The notes below the pieces were generated by a model, which saw nothing but the letters and a program-made list of their open reading frames with translations, did not search any database and was not told the origin of the DNA. From Aphelocoma coerulescens (taxonomy: Eukaryota > Chordata > Aves > Passeriformes > Corvidae), in the NCBI RefSeq assembly GCF_041296385.1, contig NC_091014.1, forward strand, positions 9,709,578 to 9,773,577: a stretch of 64,000 nt of DNA, given 5' to 3'. The position numbers were made by a program, and so were the translations under genes. Shown here piece after piece: positions 59,796 to 64,000 of the stretch (its first letter is position 1; every line of letters begins with the position of its first letter).

Positions 59796-61247
59796 AAGCA
59801 AACGAAATCAGAGAACTCAGAATATTCAAAGCACAATTTTGGATTTCTTTTTAGGGTGGCAGCATCAGCACCTGCATCTGATCTGGGCTGAAAGGTTGAA
59901 ATTTTTATGTGGAAAAGGATCTTGCTTGACAAGATTTAATGATCATTCTGTTTATTTCCTTAAGGTTTCAATGGTGAATGGTGGATATTCTTTTGTTTGT
60001 CTTTTCTGATTCCAAATGCTGCTACTATCTTCAGTTTTCAGGCACAAGCAACTATTTGCTTTGATATCTGTAGATCTAAAAAAATGTCTCATTTATGCTC
60101 TAATGGTTTAGAGGTTTATATTGCAAATTATTTGGGGCAGGAATGTGTAACATCTGAGTCTCTGAGGACCCTAGGTCCCAGTGTTCAGTGAAAACAATTG
60201 GAATATAATATTTTGCTTAACTGGGTTTTGGATGAGGCTGTCTTGTTCCCTGAAACGCAAAATACAAATAAAATTCATAATTTTTTCACTCACCCTTTCC
60301 AAGAAGGGCCTATAATCAGAATGCTCTTTGTCTTAAAGTCAGACATAAATTTTATGACAGCAGACATGCCAGAGAGCTTTGCACATAGACATGTTTCTCT
60401 GTTGTCAATAGTGGTTTGTGTCACAGTGGGAAATTTGACTGCTGTCTTCAACACTCAAATATAAGTGGCAGAATCACAATTCATAGTCATAATTTTATGA
60501 ATAAATTTACCTTTTCTTCAGATCTCAGGGAAATTATTTATTTTGTTTGGACTGAGCACCAGCTCTTTTGGATGGCTTATATTTAAATTCAAGACATTTC
60601 ATTCATATGCAAATACTGTGCCGGGGGCAAGTGGAACAAAGTAGATGACCTCCTGTTTTGCTACCCAAATGCTGGTCCGTGAAGCCATGTTTCCATTCCT
60701 ACTTAACAAAAGTGTTTCTGTAGCACTTGTTTCAGAAGTGAGAATGCCATTCTCCCACTTAAAAAATACCTGTATCCTTCCCTACATTCTGATACGAACT
60801 ACACGTCATGGACTGATGGCAATCCTTTACACAGGTCATCATGAAATAAACAGCTTCTGAAAGCCACATCCTTGTCCTTTCCATCCCATAAACTCATAGT
60901 GTAGCTCAAACACAGAACAACAGAAATATAATATATAATCAAGATGGTTGTGATCACCATGAAATGTAACAATATCTCGGTATGAATCTATCCAGGATCC
61001 ATTTTTTTCCCCCTCAGACATTCACAAATGCATCAGATAGAAACCCTTTCAAGTGTTTGCCAAGTGCATATAAATATGAACAGCTGGGGCCAGGGAGGGA
61101 ATCTTTCCTTTTATTTTCCCCTCTGTTATGCATCAGTATTTGATTGGTTTGTTTATCTGGTTTGGGGCTTTTTGTTTTGATTGTTTGTAGATGTATGAAT
61201 TTTAATGAACAGAGCACTCTGGTGTGAACTAAATAATCTGGAGACAA
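59796..61247. other. Noncoding stretch, nothing recognised
   Basis: Unique-looking sequence without repeats, splice-bounded frames or promoter-like features that I could support. Confidence 0.5.
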
Positions 61248-61345
61248 CACAGAGCAGTGGTTAAGAGACAGTGTTGGTCTTCAGGTCATTTAGATCCCAT
61301 TTCAAGTCCTCTCACCTTTGAAGAATCTCTTAATTCTGTTCTAAG
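61248..61345 (+). mobile_element. MIR-like SINE relic (tRNA-derived head)
   Basis: 'agagcagtggttaagagaca' matches the MIR start (tagtggttaagagcacgg), followed by 'ggtcttcaggtcatttagat' and 'cccatttcaagtcctctcac' in the place of 'ggagccagactgcctgggttcgaatcccggctctgccac'. The A-box-like and B-box-like words are both partly kept. Diverged by base substitution, tail lost or unrecognisable after about 61345. Confidence 0.6.
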
Positions 61346-64000
61346 CATATGCCCATCACCACTCTTTCTCTCATCTCTGGTTTTGCTTATCATGTTTTCG
61401 TCAATTCTCTTTGTCCCTACTTTTTGCTATATCTTGTTTCACTGTTCAGCCCTTTCTTGCCACGGCCAGCTGAAGTCTTTTAACCCAAAAAGGTATAGAA
61501 AAGATCAAATTTTCCATAACCTAGGGTTTAGGAGACCACAACAAAATTACCAGATAATACACCTTTATTTAATGAGATATCTTTTTGCACAGTCAAAAAA
61601 AAAGCATAATTTGAAGCCCAATGCTACTGGATTTTGAACCAAATAAGTGAAGCAAAAGTGGGATAAAACAAAAAACTATGGAGAAGAGCCTTATCAGCTG
61701 CACCCTCAAAAAATCTGATTGCACTCTGCTGGGAGGATGGTTCCCTTTTTCTTTCCATTTTTCTTATATTATTTCCATAAATGTCTACTGATGTCTTCCA
61801 CAGAAAGGAACTGGGCTCTTGATCTGAACAGCTATGGCAGCTTTAAAAGTTTTAAGTACAGAAAGATTAGAGGAAAAAATGCAATGATCAAGGTGATGAA
61901 GACATTCTATCATCATTAAATAGCTATAGGAAGAAATCTTGCAAGAAAAACAAAGCAAAGGGAAGAAAAATTACAAGGGTCCACCAGAAAATATTCCCAG
62001 TTGTCTTGTCACATACCCGGACAATGGTTTAGACTTATTCCTGCCAATACATTTCTTATAAAGAGCCCAAACTGAAACACAGATGTCCCATCTCATCAAA
62101 TGTATATCATGACTGGCCTTAAGCCATGCTGGAGTCTTACTCATAACTGATTGGGCATTTCAGAAATCCCTGTGTCTCAATTGGAACAAACAGCTTTAGG
62201 AATAAGAATGTGCGTGACTGGGAGCTGCCCTTCAAATACTACTGCTGTTTTTTTCTTACAAAGTGTTCATGTGAGGCCAACCATAGCCTGAACCTAAAGT
62301 CAGAGTACAGTTAAAATCTGGAAGTCAAAACCTGCACAGCCCTGACAAAGCTGTGCCTGGACTGTGGAGTTTGATTTCACAGTACTTTTTTGAATGATAG
62401 TAGGAAAATATATTGTTTTGCTTTCCCTGTCTTTGCTGAAGAGTATTAGAGAGAACTTGTTCTCACTCCCACTCTTTGGATAGGCTGAGCCTGCAGTACA
62501 CATCTGACTTAGTGCCACCTATGACTTCAAATATCTTACAAGAGGTTATACAGGAGCAGATTGTTCTGTAGTAACATGATTATTGGGGTGAACTTTTGTA
62601 ACACAAATAGTGCTTTTGAGGGGATAGAAAATGCCCCAGTAGGTTTCTCTAATCCTTCTTGAGAGAGACATCCTGGGGCAATCAACTCATTTATACATTC
62701 TCTAAATTTTTCCCCCTTTTTGTTGAAGAAAAGGGATGGTTTGCTGCCAAAACCTGTTTAAGTGGTAACCTATGCAATTCATTCTAAAAACACTCATTTA
62801 TCATATCCAAATTAATCTTGTAACAGGATAGCTGCTCTTATTTTCATTGTTATTTTGCCCTTTGGATAAGAGATCACAAACACATAGATATCCAACTCAA
62901 AGGTTCTAAAAAGCATATATAAAAGAGGGAAAATAGGAATGACATTGTTATAATTATAAACAGAAAGAAGTAGCCATACATCTTCATTTCTCACATATCA
63001 CATCTATTAATAATAGAATTAAACGTAATTTGTGCTGAATATTGCTCAGAGTCTTGTGCCAGAAGCATAATTTTTTTCAATCAGATTAGTAGTTGGAAGG
63101 AAAAGGCTTTTTTTAAACCCACAGTAAACACAATTTATGCAAAATTATTAAGATATGATATATTCCATTTTGTGCAGGAACACAGAATGCATTTTGACAT
63201 GAAAAATTATATAAACAATGAAGAGTTTGGTATGAAACTACTGTACAGAATTTTAAAACCATATATGCATGCTGTTGGGTATAAAAAATAAAATCTTGGC
63301 ACTGGCAAGAACAGCTTGCTACAATGAAAAAGTTATAGATGTAACTTTTTTACTGCAAGCACGCAGCCTTTTTTAAACCTATGCCTTGTAAAAGCATTGC
63401 AGACAAATTTAAACGAAGGGTTGAGGTTTCTGTGGCAGGTTCGGACTCTCGATTCTTCCTTTTTTGGGGGGGTGGGTGTAAAATTTTATGGGTTCTGCTC
63501 ACACACTTAGAGGCTTTTCTCTCAAAGGACTTTCTTGTAGAGGAACACACTGCAAAATGTGTGATTTCTGACACCTCTCCTGTTCCCAGCAGCACAGGCC
63601 TAAATTTATGTTCTCTGTCCTGCATCCCACTCTGCAGGGACATGAAGAAAATAATGTTTTATTTTTCCTTCATTTCCCCACACACCCCCTTTTCCCTTAT
63701 GTGCCAACATATCTCTTCAAACTGACTTTCCTTGTCTGTGGATATTGGATATCTCTGTTTTGGGAAGATGGTCCATCTCCTTGCATAGTTGAAAGGGTTG
63801 GAAATTGTGTTTTTTCAAACAGTCCTGCAAGTAGGAAGAAGTATTCACCTAACCCACTAAACCGTGATTCTTTCCACTGACTACAATGAGCTTCAGACCA
63901 AGACCTTAATCGTCAATCTCCATTGTTAATTTCTTTAATGAACGAGTTTCCTCACAAAGCTGGGAGTTGTGATTCTTTAAACAGTTTATGCAAACAAATT
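61346..64000. other. Noncoding stretch, nothing recognised
   Basis: AT-rich unique-looking DNA to the window end. Overlapping frames on both strands at 63350-63880 have no splice or family support. Confidence 0.5.

Noticed and set aside
59602..60009. 135-codon plus-strand frame
   Set aside because: Crosses a CR1 3' end (59710-59795). Composition is random.
1..64000. CRISPR arrays, bacterial operons, tRNA or rRNA genes, mitochondrial insertions
   Set aside because: Looked for direct repeats with regular spacing, tRNA B-box words and familiar mitochondrial text on both strands. Only MIR-like tRNA-derived relics were found.

Overview
The window reads as nuclear DNA of a bird: AT-rich, with long stretches free of genes. 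It has few interspersed repeats, and those it has are typically avian. They are CR1 LINE fragments with the octamer-type 3' end (a gattctat repeat), one complete solo retroviral LTR, and several very old MIR/CORE-type SINE relics. Nothing suggests a bacterium, plasmid, phage or organelle: there are no operons, no long ORFs, no ribosome-binding pattern, and no rRNA, tRNA or CRISPR array that I can see. Most open frames over 60 codons look like chance frames in AT-rich DNA, and the longest (224 codons, minus strand, about 13.0-13.7 kb) is simply antisense to a CR1 copy.

I see no complete gene. The best coding evidence is three plus-strand exon candidates at 16057-16148, 26205-26275 and 41342-41449. 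Each is bounded by a good splice site and their phases match (phase 1, then phase 0). The last ends in a stop codon followed 277 bases later by an AATAAA. If real, most of 16-41 kb is two large introns of an unrecognised gene whose C-terminal ~90 residues lie here. A second candidate is a minus-strand terminal exon at 7474-7743 (89 codons) with a pyrimidine-rich acceptor and an AATAAA 82 bases past its stop. I recognise neither protein. Splice prediction by eye is weak evidence, so confidences are moderate.

Layout: 1-7.4 kb is noncoding, with an 89 %-identical 79-bp inverted repeat at 4319/5141. The minus-strand exon candidate is at 7.4-7.7 kb and an old minus-strand CR1 piece at 9.5-9.7 kb. 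A plus-strand CR1 with a second CR1 tail inserted inside it occupies 13.1-14.2 kb. The plus-strand exon candidates span 16-41.4 kb, with the solo LTR (25380-25816) in the first inferred intron. A cluster of ancient SINE relics lies at 42.6-45.3 kb. From 45.3 to 64 kb the sequence is noncoding, with a CR1 tail at 59.7 kb, a MIR-like relic at 61.25 kb and a long A-tract at 55.2 kb. I see no multi-gene system. The most useful leads are the exon chain, the minus-strand exon, the nested CR1, the promoter-bearing solo LTR and the inverted repeat.
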